Numbered from the stretch's first letter, positions 42,639-52,004 are shown. The stretch is DNA of 64,000 nt from CAVQRB01 sp963715055 (GCA_963715055.1 CAVQRB010000014.1:62001-126000); one strand, 5' to 3'. Numbers and translations: made by a program. Notes: generated from the letters alone by a model not told the origin.

Positions 42639-43721
42639 TCAGAGCTCCTTGAACTGCCGCACCGCATGCACGACGCGGCGGCAGGCGCTTTCATCGCCGA
42701 CCGTGATGCGCAGGCAATGCGGCAGCTTGTAGCCCGCGACCTGGCGCACGATCAGCCCTTCGCCCTTGAGGTAGGCATCGCAGGCCTGCGCCTCCGCGGG
42801 ATCCGCGAACCGTGCCAAGACGAAGTTGGCCAGCGACACATCCGACGGCACGCCAAGCTCGGCCAGCGCATCGGCGAGCCATGTCCGCCAGCGCGCATTC
42901 TCGCGGCGGCAATGGTCCGCATAGGCGGTGTCGCGCACCGCCGCCTCCGCTGCCACAAGGGCTGCCGTGGAAAGGTTGAAAGGGCCGCGCACCCGGTTCA
43001 AAACGGCGATGATCTCCGACGGCCCATAGCCCCAGCCGACCCGCAGGCCGCCAAGCCCGTAGAGTTTCGAAAAGGTACGGGTCATGACGACGTTCTGGCG
43101 CGCGTCCACGAGCCTTGCCCCGCCGTCGTACTCCTCGACATATTCGGCATAGGCACCGTCCAGCACCAGAAGCGTCTGGCGCGGCAGGCCATCGGCCAGT
43201 CGCGCCACATCCGACGCACCGATCATTGTGCCTGTGGGGTTGTTGGGGTTGGCGATGAAGACAAGCGCCGTCCTGTCGGTGCAGGCCGCAAGGATCGCGT
43301 CCACATCGGTCACACGCTCCCGTTCGCGTACCTCGACCGGGGTCGCACCCGCCGCAAGGGCGGAAATGCGATACATGCCGAAGCCATGTTCGGTGTGGAT
43401 CACGTCCTGCCCCGGCCCGGCATAGGCCTGACAGAGGAAGTGGATGATCTCATCCGAGCCCACGCCGCAGATGATACGCTCCGCGTCCAGCCCGTGAACC
43501 TCGGCGATGGCCGTGCGCAGGCTGGCGTGATCCGTCGTCGGATAGCGGTGCAGGTCATGGACCGCGCGCGCATAGGCCGCCTTGGTCGCATCACTCGGAC
43601 CCAGCGGGTTCTCGTTGGAACTCAGCTTGATCGCATTGTCGCGCCCCGGCACATGCGCGGCCCCGCCCTGATAGAGCGAAATTTCCATGATGCCGGGTTG
43701 CGGGCGGATCATTGTCGTCAT
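42639..43721 (-). CDS. hisC: histidinol-phosphate aminotransferase
   Basis: PLP fold-type I aminotransferase of histidine synthesis that can also transaminate aromatic keto acids. The 360-residue protein has KLSSNENPLGPS, NPNNPTG (cofactor-binding Asn), and the PLP Lys in TRTFSKLYGLGGLRVGW near residue 218. First gene of the hisC-tyrosine branch-extensin unit. An ATG three codons inside is an alternative start. Confidence 0.95.
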   Translation of the reverse strand: MTTMIRPQPGIMEISLYQGGAAHVPGRDNAIKLSSNENPLGPSDATKAAYARAVHDLHRYPTTDHASLRTAIAEVHGLDAERIICGVGSDEIIHFLCQAYAGPGQDVIHTEHGFGMYRISALAAGATPVEVRERERVTDVDAILAACTDRTALVFIANPNNPTGTMIGASDVARLADGLPRQTLLVLDGAYAEYVEEYDGGARLVDARQNVVMTRTFSKLYGLGGLRVGWGYGPSEIIAVLNRVRGPFNLSTAALVAAEAAVRDTAYADHCRRENARWRTWLADALAELGVPSDVSLANFVLARFADPAEAQACDAYLKGEGLIVRQVAGYKLPHCLRITVGDESACRRVVHAVRQFKEL

Positions 43722-43774
43722 CTGCGATCTCCTGTCGCGCGCTGTTTACCGGGGCCTGCCCACCTGCGCCAGCA

Positions 43775-45193
43775 TCAACTCGCGAGCACGTTGCGGAAAA
43801 GCCAGGGGTCGCTGTCGTCGATGTCCTCCGGGAACAGCGCCCATCGGTCCTGAAGCGGCGTCCAGTCGGTGTAATGCGCCTCCACCGGGCCAAGATAGGG
43901 GCGTTGCACCTCGAGGCAACGGGCGTGATCCATCTCGTCCGTTTCGACGATGCCGGCGCGCGGATTTTCCAGCGCCCAGACCATTCCCGCCAGCACGGCG
44001 GAGGTCACCTGCAGGCCGGTCGCATTCTGATAGGGGGCCAGTTTCCGGGCCTCCGCATTGGAGAGCCGCGAGCCGAACCAGAGCGCGTTCTTCTCATGCC
44101 CGTAAAGCAGCACGCCCAATTCATCGATGCCCTCGACGATTTCGTCGGGTTCGAGGATTTCGTGCACGGTCTGCTGGCGACCCGAGCCGAACATCTCGTG
44201 CAGCGACAAAACAGCGTCGTCACAGGGGTGATAGGCATAATGACAGGTCGGCCGGAAATCCGGCGCATGGGCGGGACCGACGGTGTAGTAGTCGGAGATC
44301 GATACCGCCTCGTTGTGCGTGACCAGAAAGCCGAATTGCGGCCCCGGTGTCGGGCACCAGGTATGCACGCGGGTGATCGCCCCCGGACGCTCCAGCCAGA
44401 TCGCGGCCTGACATCCGGTGTCATGGCCGTGACCGTTCTCCGGAAACCAGGTCTCATGCGTGCCCCAGCCAAGCTCGGCGGGCTGGAAACCTTCCGAGAT
44501 GAACCCTTCCACCGACCAGGTGTTCACGAAGGTGCCGCGCGGGCGCGGTGTGCGTCGCGCCTGCGTGTCCCGCTCCGCGATATGGACGCCCTTGACGCCC
44601 AGATCCTTCATGAGATTACCCCAGCCGGTCCGGTCCCAGGGCGTGGCGATATCGCGGCCGGTATCCTTCGCCAGGGTCAGCAGCGCTTCCTTCACGAACC
44701 AGCTGACCATGCCGGGATTGGCCCCGCAACAGGAAACGGCGGTCGGACCACCCGGGTTCGCGGCCTTTTCATCCCGCACTTTTTGGCGCAGGGCATAATT
44801 GGTGCGCTCCGCGTTTTCCGTGGTCTCGAAGTAGAAGCCAGCCCAGGGCTCCACGACGGTATCGATGTAGAGCACTCCCAACTCGCGGCAGTATTTCATG
44901 ATGTCGAGAGAGGAGGTATCCACGCTCAGGTTCACGCAGAAGCCGCGTCCTTCCTTGAAGATCCCGCCAAGTATCTCACGGTAGTTTTCCCGCGTGATCG
45001 CTTCCTGCAAATGGCGGATCTTGCGCTGATGCAGAAATGTGTGAACATCCTCGTTGGGTTCGATCACCACCAGCTTGTCCGCGTCATAATCGAAATGCCG
45101 CTCGATCAGCGGCAAGGTGCCGCGTCCGATGGAGCCGAAGCCGATGATGACGATTGCCCCGTCAATGCGGCCATAGTTCGGATAGGTGGTCAT
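43775..45193 (-). CDS. hss: homospermidine synthase
   Basis: NAD-dependent enzyme that joins two putrescines, or putrescine and spermidine, to sym-homospermidine, the main long polyamine of many alphaproteobacteria. The 472-residue protein has the Rossmann loop VIIGFGSIGRGTLP and VVEPWAGFYFE, the SCCGANPGMVSW segment, and ends LFRNVLAS. The ATG at 45193 follows AGGCCAGA weakly; the frame is open to 45265. It lies 53 bases upstream of hisC. Confidence 0.93.
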   Translation of the reverse strand: MTTYPNYGRIDGAIVIIGFGSIGRGTLPLIERHFDYDADKLVVIEPNEDVHTFLHQRKIRHLQEAITRENYREILGGIFKEGRGFCVNLSVDTSSLDIMKYCRELGVLYIDTVVEPWAGFYFETTENAERTNYALRQKVRDEKAANPGGPTAVSCCGANPGMVSWFVKEALLTLAKDTGRDIATPWDRTGWGNLMKDLGVKGVHIAERDTQARRTPRPRGTFVNTWSVEGFISEGFQPAELGWGTHETWFPENGHGHDTGCQAAIWLERPGAITRVHTWCPTPGPQFGFLVTHNEAVSISDYYTVGPAHAPDFRPTCHYAYHPCDDAVLSLHEMFGSGRQQTVHEILEPDEIVEGIDELGVLLYGHEKNALWFGSRLSNAEARKLAPYQNATGLQVTSAVLAGMVWALENPRAGIVETDEMDHARCLEVQRPYLGPVEAHYTDWTPLQDRWALFPEDIDDSDPWLFRNVLAS

Positions 45194-45328
45194 TCTGGCC
45201 TCCTGCAAATGGGTTGCAGGGGTGATGCATGAGCAGGGCTGGCAGGTCAATGCTGCTGTCGGCATCTCGCTTCACGCTGCCGAGGTTTCGAAAGGGCATA
45301 GGCTGCTATGCGGACTAAGCAGCCTTCG

Positions 45329-45344
45329 CTATCCTTTAGGATAG
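45329..45344. repeat. inverted repeat upstream of the amidohydrolase gene
   Basis: CTATCCT-TT-AGGATAG, a 7-bp perfect inverted repeat 71 bases before the start codon. Possibly an operator. A second dyad (GGCTGC ... GCAGCC) lies at 45301-45324. Confidence 0.4.
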
Positions 45345-45414
45345 GCCAACTTTTCATAGTTGATTTCTAAATGTACTGATTGAACTCTGACCGAAAATTA
45401 GATGGGAAAGACAA

Positions 45415-47304
45415 ATGAGTTCACTGAACCGTCGAAGCTTGTTGAAAGCCAGCGTGTCAACGTTAGCAGTTTTACTGCCATTTGGTGCTGTTGTTGGCCA
45501 AACCAGCTCTCTTTCTGATCTCGGCACAAAAGTCATTCCGCTCCCAACAGTCACTGTCTATACCGCACGGGAAGTTCTCACTCTTGATCCGGCGAAACCC
45601 GTTGTGGATGCTGTCGCAGTGGTGGACGAACGCATCCTTTTGACTGGCACCCTGCAAGATGTAGTGGATACTCTCAAAGGGCAACGTCACACGATAGACA
45701 CCAGGTTTGCCGATAAAGTGATCGTGCCAGGTTTCATTGCCCAGCATGACCATCCGCTGTTGGCCGCGCTCACCATGTCCTCAGAAATCTTGTCGATCGA
45801 GGACTGGGTTTTGCCGTTCGGAACAGTCCCAGCTGTCCGGGACAAGCAGGACTTCGTCGAACGTCTAACAAAGGCTGTTCAAGCGAGGACAGACCCCGCT
45901 GAACCGATCGTGTCCTGGGGTTACCACCCGGCGTTTTACGGGCCACTAACGCGCGAAGATCTTGATGCGATCAGCGCCACACAACCAATACTGGTGTGGG
46001 CGCGGTCCTGCCACGAGATGATCTTGAACAGTGTTGCACTTGAAATCGGTGGGGTTACCCAGGAATTGGTCGAAGGATTATCTCCCACCGAAAAAATGCA
46101 ATCGAGCTTTGCCGAGGGCAGGTTTTGGGAACAAGGGCTGTTTGCGGTTCTGCCCAATATCGCGCCTCTTGCGGCCTCTCCTGAGCGGTTGCAAGCCGGG
46201 CTGGAACTCACCCGAGACTACATGCACGCCAAAGGCGTTACTTTTGGAAATGAGCCCGGCGGCATTCTGTCAAAGCCCGTACAGGATGGTATAAACGCTG
46301 TTTTTTCGAGCCCGGATATGCCTTTCCGCTGGTCCTTCATGCCGGATGCAAAATCGCTGGTAAAGGCATACCCTGACGATGCTCAGGTGATAGCAGAAAC
46401 AGAAAACCTCAGTGGTTGGTATGGTGGAATGACAAGCCTTGCGCCCAAGCAAGCCAAACTGTTTGCAGATGGTGCTATCTATTCCTTGTTGATGAAAGTC
46501 CGCGACGCCTATCTGGACGGGCACGAAGGCGAGTGGATGATGGACAAGAGTGATTTCGATCGCGCGTTCCGGATTTATTGGGATGCTGGTTATCAAATCC
46601 ATGTGCATGTAAACGGAGATGCTGGTCTGGATCGTGTACTGGATACACTTGAGATGAATCTGCGTCGCAATCCCCGGTATGATCACCGGACAGTTCTGGT
46701 TCACTTTGCGGTGAGCGCTGAAGATCAGGTAAAGCGGATTGTAGATCTTGGCGCAATCGTCAGCGCCAACCCGTATTATGTCACAGCTCTTGCTGATCAA
46801 TATTCCAAGGTTGGTCTGGGCCCTGAACGTGCGGATTCAATGGTCCGGATCGGCGATGTATCACGCGCGGGCATTTCCTGGTCTCTGCATTCGGACATGC
46901 CAATGGCTCCGGGCGATCCGCTGTTTCTGATGTGGAGCGCCGTAAACCGGGTCACATCTTCCGGTCGGGTAGCAGGGCCGGAACAAAGGGTCCGCGCAGA
47001 AGATGCGTTGCGTGGAGTGACAATCGAGGCCGCATATTCGCTCAAGCTCGAAGACGAGATCGGCAGTATCGAACCGGGAAAGCGCGCCAATTTTACCGTT
47101 CTTGATCGTAACCCGCTCAAAGTCGATCCTATGGAAATCCGGGACGTAAAGGTTTGGGGAACTGTTATGGAGGGCCGAATTCAGCCGGTAGAAGCGACTG
47201 AAAGGAAAGCTTCGCTGATGGAGCCAACCCCAGTCGAATCAAGCCGCGCATTCGCAGAAGCATCCTTCCAACATGCACTCAAAGTGTTACATTATCACCT
47301 TTAG
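45415..47304 (+). CDS. Tat-exported amidohydrolase (YtcJ-like), likely acquired
   Basis: A 629-residue metal-dependent amidohydrolase of the YtcJ/NfdA type. It has a twin-arginine signal (NRRSLLKASVSTLAVLLP), an N-terminal composite domain, and the metal segment VPGFIAQHDHP near residue 110. HVHVNGDAG, the LVHFAV strand and the late SLHSDMPMAPGDP (catalytic Asp), followed by IEPGKRANFTVLDRNP, are also present. Base composition is clearly AT-richer than its surroundings (one sampled line 47% GC against 65% in a neighbouring one, counted by eye) and codon use differs. I see no transposon ends. Substrate unknown. Confidence 0.87.
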   Translation: MSSLNRRSLLKASVSTLAVLLPFGAVVGQTSSLSDLGTKVIPLPTVTVYTAREVLTLDPAKPVVDAVAVVDERILLTGTLQDVVDTLKGQRHTIDTRFADKVIVPGFIAQHDHPLLAALTMSSEILSIEDWVLPFGTVPAVRDKQDFVERLTKAVQARTDPAEPIVSWGYHPAFYGPLTREDLDAISATQPILVWARSCHEMILNSVALEIGGVTQELVEGLSPTEKMQSSFAEGRFWEQGLFAVLPNIAPLAASPERLQAGLELTRDYMHAKGVTFGNEPGGILSKPVQDGINAVFSSPDMPFRWSFMPDAKSLVKAYPDDAQVIAETENLSGWYGGMTSLAPKQAKLFADGAIYSLLMKVRDAYLDGHEGEWMMDKSDFDRAFRIYWDAGYQIHVHVNGDAGLDRVLDTLEMNLRRNPRYDHRTVLVHFAVSAEDQVKRIVDLGAIVSANPYYVTALADQYSKVGLGPERADSMVRIGDVSRAGISWSLHSDMPMAPGDPLFLMWSAVNRVTSSGRVAGPEQRVRAEDALRGVTIEAAYSLKLEDEIGSIEPGKRANFTVLDRNPLKVDPMEIRDVKVWGTVMEGRIQPVEATERKASLMEPTPVESSRAFAEASFQHALKVLHYHL

Positions 47305-47386
47305 CTTTTAAAGCAATTCACAGGCTAAAATCGTATGACCGCTTCGGGCTCGAAACCAACCTTCGCTCTACCGAGCGAACAGAAAA

Positions 47387-47413
47387 AACCGCCCGGAACA
47401 GGACCGGGCGGTT
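47387..47413 (-). terminator. terminator of rpsD
   Basis: A 10-bp perfect stem (AACCGCCCGG / CCGGGCGGTT) with a 7-base loop, followed on the minus strand by TTTT. It lies 27 bases past the rpsD stop. Confidence 0.87.
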
Positions 47414-47439
47414 CAACAGCTGCAGCGCTGCAAAGTAAC

Positions 47440-48060
47440 TTAGTTCTTGGCGTAGAATTCCACGACGAGGTTCGGTTCCATGATCACCGGATAGGGCACA
47501 TCGCCGAGGTGCGGCGTGCGCACAAAGGTCGCGGTCAGCTTGGAGTGGTCGACCTCGAGGTAGTCCGGCACGTCGCGCTCGGCCAATTGGGTGGCTTCGA
47601 GGATCGCGGCCATCTGCTTGGAGCGGTCGCGGACCTCGATCACGTCACCCTCTTTCACGCGGTAGGAGGGGATGTTCACGATCTTGCCGTTCACGCGCAC
47701 ATGCTTGTGGTTCACGAACTGGCGCGCAGCGAACACGGTCGCCACGAACTTCGCGCGGTAGACCACGGCGTCGAGGCGGCGCTCCAGCAGACCGATCAGG
47801 TTCTCACCGGTGTCACCCTTGACGCGCTCGGCTTCGGCGTAGATGCGGCGGAACTGCTTTTCGGTCAGATCGCCGTAGTAGCCTTTCAGCTTCTGCTTGG
47901 CGCGCAGTTGCGTGCCGAAATCGGAAATCTTGCCCTTGCGGCGTTGGCCATGCTGGCCGGGGCCATATTCGCGGCGGTTGACCGGGGACTTCGGGCGACC
48001 CCAGATGTTTTCGCCCATGCGGCGGTCGATCTTGTGTTTGGCAGACGTGCGTTTGGTCAC
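47440..48060 (-). CDS. rpsD: 30S ribosomal protein S4
   Basis: 16S-binding assembly protein. The 206-residue protein has ENIWGRPKSPVNRREYGPGQH, the S4 RNA-binding domain with RLDAVVYRAKF and FVNHKHVRVNGKIVNIPSY, and the FVRTPHLGDVPYP tail. The start is GTG at 48060 behind GGAGATCAGCC. It is a single-gene unit here, not in the alpha operon, which is normal for alphaproteobacteria. Confidence 0.98.
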   Translation of the reverse strand: MTKRTSAKHKIDRRMGENIWGRPKSPVNRREYGPGQHGQRRKGKISDFGTQLRAKQKLKGYYGDLTEKQFRRIYAEAERVKGDTGENLIGLLERRLDAVVYRAKFVATVFAARQFVNHKHVRVNGKIVNIPSYRVKEGDVIEVRDRSKQMAAILEATQLAERDVPDYLEVDHSKLTATFVRTPHLGDVPYPVIMEPNLVVEFYAKN

Positions 48061-48168
48061 GGCTGATCTCCTTCCTTGAGGCCCATGCGGGCGATGAAGG
48101 GCGTTGTCCTCTGGATCGCTCCTGACAGGCTGCCCCTTGCGGGAGCCACCAACACCAATGAAGTCGCG

Positions 48169-48196
48169 CTTATACTGCGGGGTTTTCGAGAGTCAA
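48169..48196 (-). promoter_or_regulatory. promoter of rpsD
   Basis: On the minus strand TTGACT (48196-48191), 16 bases, TATAAG (48174-48169), a near-consensus housekeeping promoter. It lies inside the 3' end of the tag gene, leaving a leader of about 100 bases before rpsD. Confidence 0.75.
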
Positions 48197-48775
48197 CGCC
48201 CGTTTCGCGCCGATTTCCGCAACCGGTGCGTGACAGGGACAGGTCACGAGGTGATCGTTGACCATCCCCACCGCCTGCATGAAGGCGTAAACGATCGTGG
48301 GGCCGCAGAACTTGAACCCTTCGGCCTTGAGGTCCTTCGAAATCTGCGCCGAAAGGGCGGTTTGCGCCGGGACCTGCGATTGCAGCGCCCAGCGGTTCTG
48401 CAAGGGCGCATTGTCCATGTAGGCCCAGAGGAAGCGATCGAACCCACCGCGGGCCTCAAGACGCTGCCATGCCTGCGCATTGGTGATCGTGGCCTCGATC
48501 TTGCCCCGGTGACGGATAATGCCCTTGTCCTGAAGCAGAAGCGCAACCTCCCGCTCGCCCCAGCAGGCGATCACATTCGGGTCGAAATCGGCGAATGCAG
48601 CCCGGAAACTGTCGCGTTTTTTAAGGATCGTGATCCAGCTCAATCCCGCCTGGAAGCCGTCGAGCACGAGCTTTTCCCAGAGCGCACGGCTGTCGAACTC
48701 CGGTACGCCCCATTCGGTGTCATGATAATCAAGGTAAATCTGTTCAGGCCCTGCCCAGCCGCATCTTTCCACCAT
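48170..48775 (-). CDS. tag: DNA-3-methyladenine glycosylase I
   Basis: Excises 3-methyladenine from alkylated DNA. The 201-residue protein has RCGWAGPEQIYLDYHDTEWG at the N-terminus (zinc Cys and His), the catalytic Glu-equivalent region LVLDGFQAGLSW, and the C-terminal zinc ligands in VNDHLVTCPCH. In this family the zinc is bound by two Cys and two His, all present. Its 3' end contains the rpsD promoter. Confidence 0.95.
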   Translation of the reverse strand: MVERCGWAGPEQIYLDYHDTEWGVPEFDSRALWEKLVLDGFQAGLSWITILKKRDSFRAAFADFDPNVIACWGEREVALLLQDKGIIRHRGKIEATITNAQAWQRLEARGGFDRFLWAYMDNAPLQNRWALQSQVPAQTALSAQISKDLKAEGFKFCGPTIVYAFMQAVGMVNDHLVTCPCHAPVAEIGAKRALTLENPAV

Positions 48776-48906
48776 TCGCCTCCTGAAGTGACAGCGCGTC
48801 GATCCGCCTGCCTAAAACTTGTCTAGAATAGGAACAAAATGCGAAGATTCACCAACAATTAGGGAATACCGCAGAATCTGTGCTGACACGCCCGACGAGG
48901 ATTCTC

Positions 48907-49749
48907 ATGTCCGGACCCAGAAAACGACTGTTGGCAGATCTTCCCCCGGGCAGTGAAAGCCCTTTGGATCATGCGGTAAGCAGCCGCGATCGCGATTCCA
49001 TGAACATGGTGTCGGCCGCCATTCGCCACAGGCAGGTGTTACTCGCCTTCCAGCCGGTGATGCAGGCCCGGGCCGCCGACCGGGTCGCTTTCTACGAAGG
49101 GCTGATCCGCGTTCTCGACGAAACGGGGCGCGTTATTCCGGCCGGTGCCTTCATGGGCGCCATCGAGAACACGGAACTCGGGCGGCAACTCGACACATTG
49201 GCGCTCAACCTCGGGCTCAAGGCGCTGCATGAAAACCCGGGCCTCAGGTTGTCGATCAACATGTCCGCGCGCTCGATCGGCTTCCGGGAGTGGAACCAGA
49301 CGCTGGAACGCTGGTTGAAACGGAACTCGACAATCGCGGAACGGCTCGTGCTCGAGATCACCGAAAGCTCGGCGATGATGGTGCCGGAGCTTGTCTCTGA
49401 TTTCATGGACCGCTTGCAGATGCGCGGCATCTGCTTTGCGATGGACGACTTCGGCTCAGGATACACCGCACTGCGCTACTTCAAGGACTTCTTCTTCGAC
49501 ATCATCAAGATTGACCGCCAGTTCATTCAGGGGATCGCTGAGGACAGCGACAACCAGGCCATGACTGCCGCTCTGGTTTCGATCGCGCGGCATTTCGACA
49601 TGATCACCGTGGCCGAATTCGTCGAAAACGAGGCGGACGCAGACGTCTTGACCCAGCTTGGCGTCGATTGCCTGCAAGGGCACTACTTCGGCGCGGCCAC
49701 AACCAGACCGCATTGGTTGCAGGACAGCGCACTCAAGAAGGCGGTCTGA
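48907..49749 (+). CDS. EAL-domain protein (predicted c-di-GMP phosphodiesterase)
   Basis: A 280-residue protein consisting mainly of one EAL domain. Catalytic positions are mostly intact: the signature is YEGLIR (EGL in place of EAL), followed by NMSARSI, the Glu of EITESS, DDFGSGYTAL, KIDRQFI, the Glu of VAEFVEN, and QGHYFG. It is therefore probably active on c-di-GMP. There is no sensor or GGDEF domain, no signal peptide and no membrane segment. The ATG at 48907 has GAGGA five to six bases upstream; the frame is open to 48880. Confidence 0.9.
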   Translation: MSGPRKRLLADLPPGSESPLDHAVSSRDRDSMNMVSAAIRHRQVLLAFQPVMQARAADRVAFYEGLIRVLDETGRVIPAGAFMGAIENTELGRQLDTLALNLGLKALHENPGLRLSINMSARSIGFREWNQTLERWLKRNSTIAERLVLEITESSAMMVPELVSDFMDRLQMRGICFAMDDFGSGYTALRYFKDFFFDIIKIDRQFIQGIAEDSDNQAMTAALVSIARHFDMITVAEFVENEADADVLTQLGVDCLQGHYFGAATTRPHWLQDSALKKAV

Positions 49750-49928
49750 CCACCCGGCAAGACTTGCGCTCGGAACATGACGGCTTTCCACCCCAGCGTG
49801 CCGCATTTGGTTGCCGGACCCCGCGTCATGCGGTATGACCCATTTCCATGGGGAGAGGGGTCGCGGCATCTGATTTGACCTGCGCATGAAAACGTCCCGC
49901 TCCAGTAACTGGCAAAGGACCAATCACC

Positions 49929-51104
49929 ATGACGAATGTCGTAATCGCATCGGCCGCGAGAACTGCCGTAGGCAGCTTCGGAGGCTCTTTCGCAACCACC
50001 CCGGCCCACTTGCTCGGGGCAGCTGTTCTGAAAGAGGTCGCCGCCCGCGCCGGCGTGGATGCGTCGGAAGTCTCCGAAACGATCCTCGGACAAGTCCTCA
50101 CCGCGGCCCAGGGTCAGAACCCCGCGCGGCAGGCACATATCCACGCAGGCTTCCCGCAGGAAAGCTCGGCCTGGACCATCAACCAGGTCTGCGGGTCCGG
50201 TCTGCGCGCCGTAGCGCTCGCGGCCCAGCACATCCAGCTTGGCGATGCCGCCATCGTCGTCGCCGGTGGCCAGGAAAACATGACCCTCTCGCCGCATGCC
50301 GCTTCGCTGCGCGCAGGCCACAAGATGGGCGACATGCAGTATATCGACACCATGATCCGGGACGGTCTCTGGGATGCGTTCAACGGCTATCACATGGGTC
50401 AGACGGCGGAAAACGTCGCCGAGAAATGGCAGATCAGCCGCGACCAGCAGGACGCCTTCGCCGTTGCCTCGCAGAACAAGGCCGAGGCCGCGCAGAAGGC
50501 TGGCAAGTTCGCAGATGAGATCGTGGCATTCACCGTCAAGGGCCGCAAGGGTGACACGGTCGTCGATCAGGACGAGTACATTCGCCATGGTGCGACCATG
50601 GAGGCGATGCAGAAGCTGCGCCCCGCCTTCACCAAGGACGGCTCGGTCACGGCTGCCAATGCGTCGGGCCTGAACGACGGTGCCGCAGGTGCCCTGATGA
50701 TGTCCGCCGATGAGGCCGAGAAGCGCGGCATTGAACCGCTGGCGCGAATCGCAAGCTACGCCACGGTCGGTCTGGACCCCGCCATCATGGGCGCGGGCCC
50801 GATCTACGCCAGCCGCAAGGCACTGGAAAAGGCCGGCTGGAAAGCGGAAGACCTTGATCTGGTGGAGGCGAATGAAGCCTTCGCGGCGCAGGCCTGTGCC
50901 GTCAACAAGGACATGGGTTGGAACCCCGAAATCGTCAACGTCAATGGCGGGGCCATTGCCATCGGCCACCCGATCGGGGCCTCCGGTGCCCGCATCCTGA
51001 ACACGCTGCTCTTCGAAATGAAACGCCGCAACGCCAAGAAAGGCCTCGCCACTCTTTGCATCGGCGGCGGCATGGGCGTGGCGATGTGCCTCGAGCGCCC
51101 CTGA
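49929..51104 (+). CDS. phaA: acetyl-CoA C-acetyltransferase (beta-ketothiolase)
   Basis: Condenses two acetyl-CoA to acetoacetyl-CoA, the first step of polyhydroxybutyrate synthesis. The 391-residue protein has the nucleophile in NQVCGSGLRAV near residue 89, ENMTLSPHA, the base in GGAIAIGHPIGASGAR, and the second catalytic Cys in LCIGGGMG. It precedes phaB by 107 bases with a hairpin between them. Confidence 0.97.
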   Translation: MTNVVIASAARTAVGSFGGSFATTPAHLLGAAVLKEVAARAGVDASEVSETILGQVLTAAQGQNPARQAHIHAGFPQESSAWTINQVCGSGLRAVALAAQHIQLGDAAIVVAGGQENMTLSPHAASLRAGHKMGDMQYIDTMIRDGLWDAFNGYHMGQTAENVAEKWQISRDQQDAFAVASQNKAEAAQKAGKFADEIVAFTVKGRKGDTVVDQDEYIRHGATMEAMQKLRPAFTKDGSVTAANASGLNDGAAGALMMSADEAEKRGIEPLARIASYATVGLDPAIMGAGPIYASRKALEKAGWKAEDLDLVEANEAFAAQACAVNKDMGWNPEIVNVNGGAIAIGHPIGASGARILNTLLFEMKRRNAKKGLATLCIGGGMGVAMCLERP

Positions 51105-51113
51105 TCGCGACAG

Positions 51114-51139
51114 CGGTGCGGCATTCTCTTGCCGCACCG
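51114..51139 (+). other. hairpin in the phaA-phaB gap
   Basis: A 10-bp perfect stem (CGGTGCGGCA / TGCCGCACCG) with a TTCTCT loop and no T tract. It could be a partial terminator or mRNA-stability element that sets the phaA to phaB ratio. Confidence 0.5.
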
Positions 51140-51211
51140 TCACGCAATAAAGTTGCGCATCGAAATCGATTTGCGTAACACTCTAAACAGCAAGTTCAAG
51201 GAGAATACACC

Positions 51212-51934
51212 ATGTCCCGTGTCGCACTCGTCACCGGAGGCAGCCGCGGAATCGGCGCTGCCATTTCAAACGCCCTCAAGGCCGCAGGCTATTCCGTCGC
51301 GGCGACTTATGCCGGCAATGACGAAGCCGCTGCCAAGTTCACCGAAGAAACCGGCATCAAGACCTACAAGTGGAACGTTGCGGACTACGATGCGTCCAAG
51401 GACGGGCTGGCGCAGGTCGAAGCGGACCTCGGCCCGATCGACGTCGTTGTGGCGAACGCCGGGATCACCCGCGACGCGCCTTTCCACAAGATGACGCCGC
51501 AACAATGGCAGGAAGTGATCGACACCAACCTGACCGGAGTTTTCAACACGGTGCATCCGATCTGGCCGGGGATGCGCGACCGCAAATTCGGGCGCATCAT
51601 TGTGATCAGCTCGATCAACGGCCAGAAAGGGCAGTTCGCCCAGGTGAACTATGCCGCGACCAAGGCCGGCGATCTCGGCATTGTCAAATCCCTGGCACAA
51701 GAAGGCGCACGCGCCGGGATCACTGCCAATGCGATCTGTCCGGGCTACATCGCGACGGACATGGTGATGGCTGTGCCGGAAAAGGTGCGCGAGTCGATCA
51801 TCGCGCAGATTCCCGCCGGTCGCCTCGGAGAGCCCGAGGAAATCGCGCGCTGCGTCGTCTTCCTAGCCTCCGATGATGCAGGTTTCATCAACGGATCGAC
51901 GATTTCGGCCAACGGCGCTCAATTCTTCGTCTAA
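51212..51934 (+). CDS. phaB: acetoacetyl-CoA reductase
   Basis: NADPH-dependent short-chain dehydrogenase making (R)-3-hydroxybutyryl-CoA. The 240-residue protein has the cofactor loop TGGSRGIGAAI, NAGITRDAPF, catalytic Ser in VISSINGQKGQFAQ, YxxxK in YAATKAGD, and CPGYIATDMV. AAGGAG lies before the ATG. The synthase phaC is not in the window. Confidence 0.97.
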   Translation: MSRVALVTGGSRGIGAAISNALKAAGYSVAATYAGNDEAAAKFTEETGIKTYKWNVADYDASKDGLAQVEADLGPIDVVVANAGITRDAPFHKMTPQQWQEVIDTNLTGVFNTVHPIWPGMRDRKFGRIIVISSINGQKGQFAQVNYAATKAGDLGIVKSLAQEGARAGITANAICPGYIATDMVMAVPEKVRESIIAQIPAGRLGEPEEIARCVVFLASDDAGFINGSTISANGAQFFV

Positions 51935-51946
51935 TTGTTCAAAAAA

Positions 51947-51980
51947 AGGAAAGGGCCAGTGATTTTCCTGGCCCTTTCCT
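51947..51980 (-). terminator. terminator between phaB and the small gene
   Basis: A 13-bp perfect stem (AGGAAAGGGCCAG / CTGGCCCTTTCCT) with an 8-base loop. The run of seven T lies on the minus-strand side, so it best serves the 37-codon gene at 52005-52118. It may stop phaB from the other side too. Confidence 0.8.
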
Positions 51981-52004
51981 GTAGCGTGGCTTCCATACTG
52001 CGAA

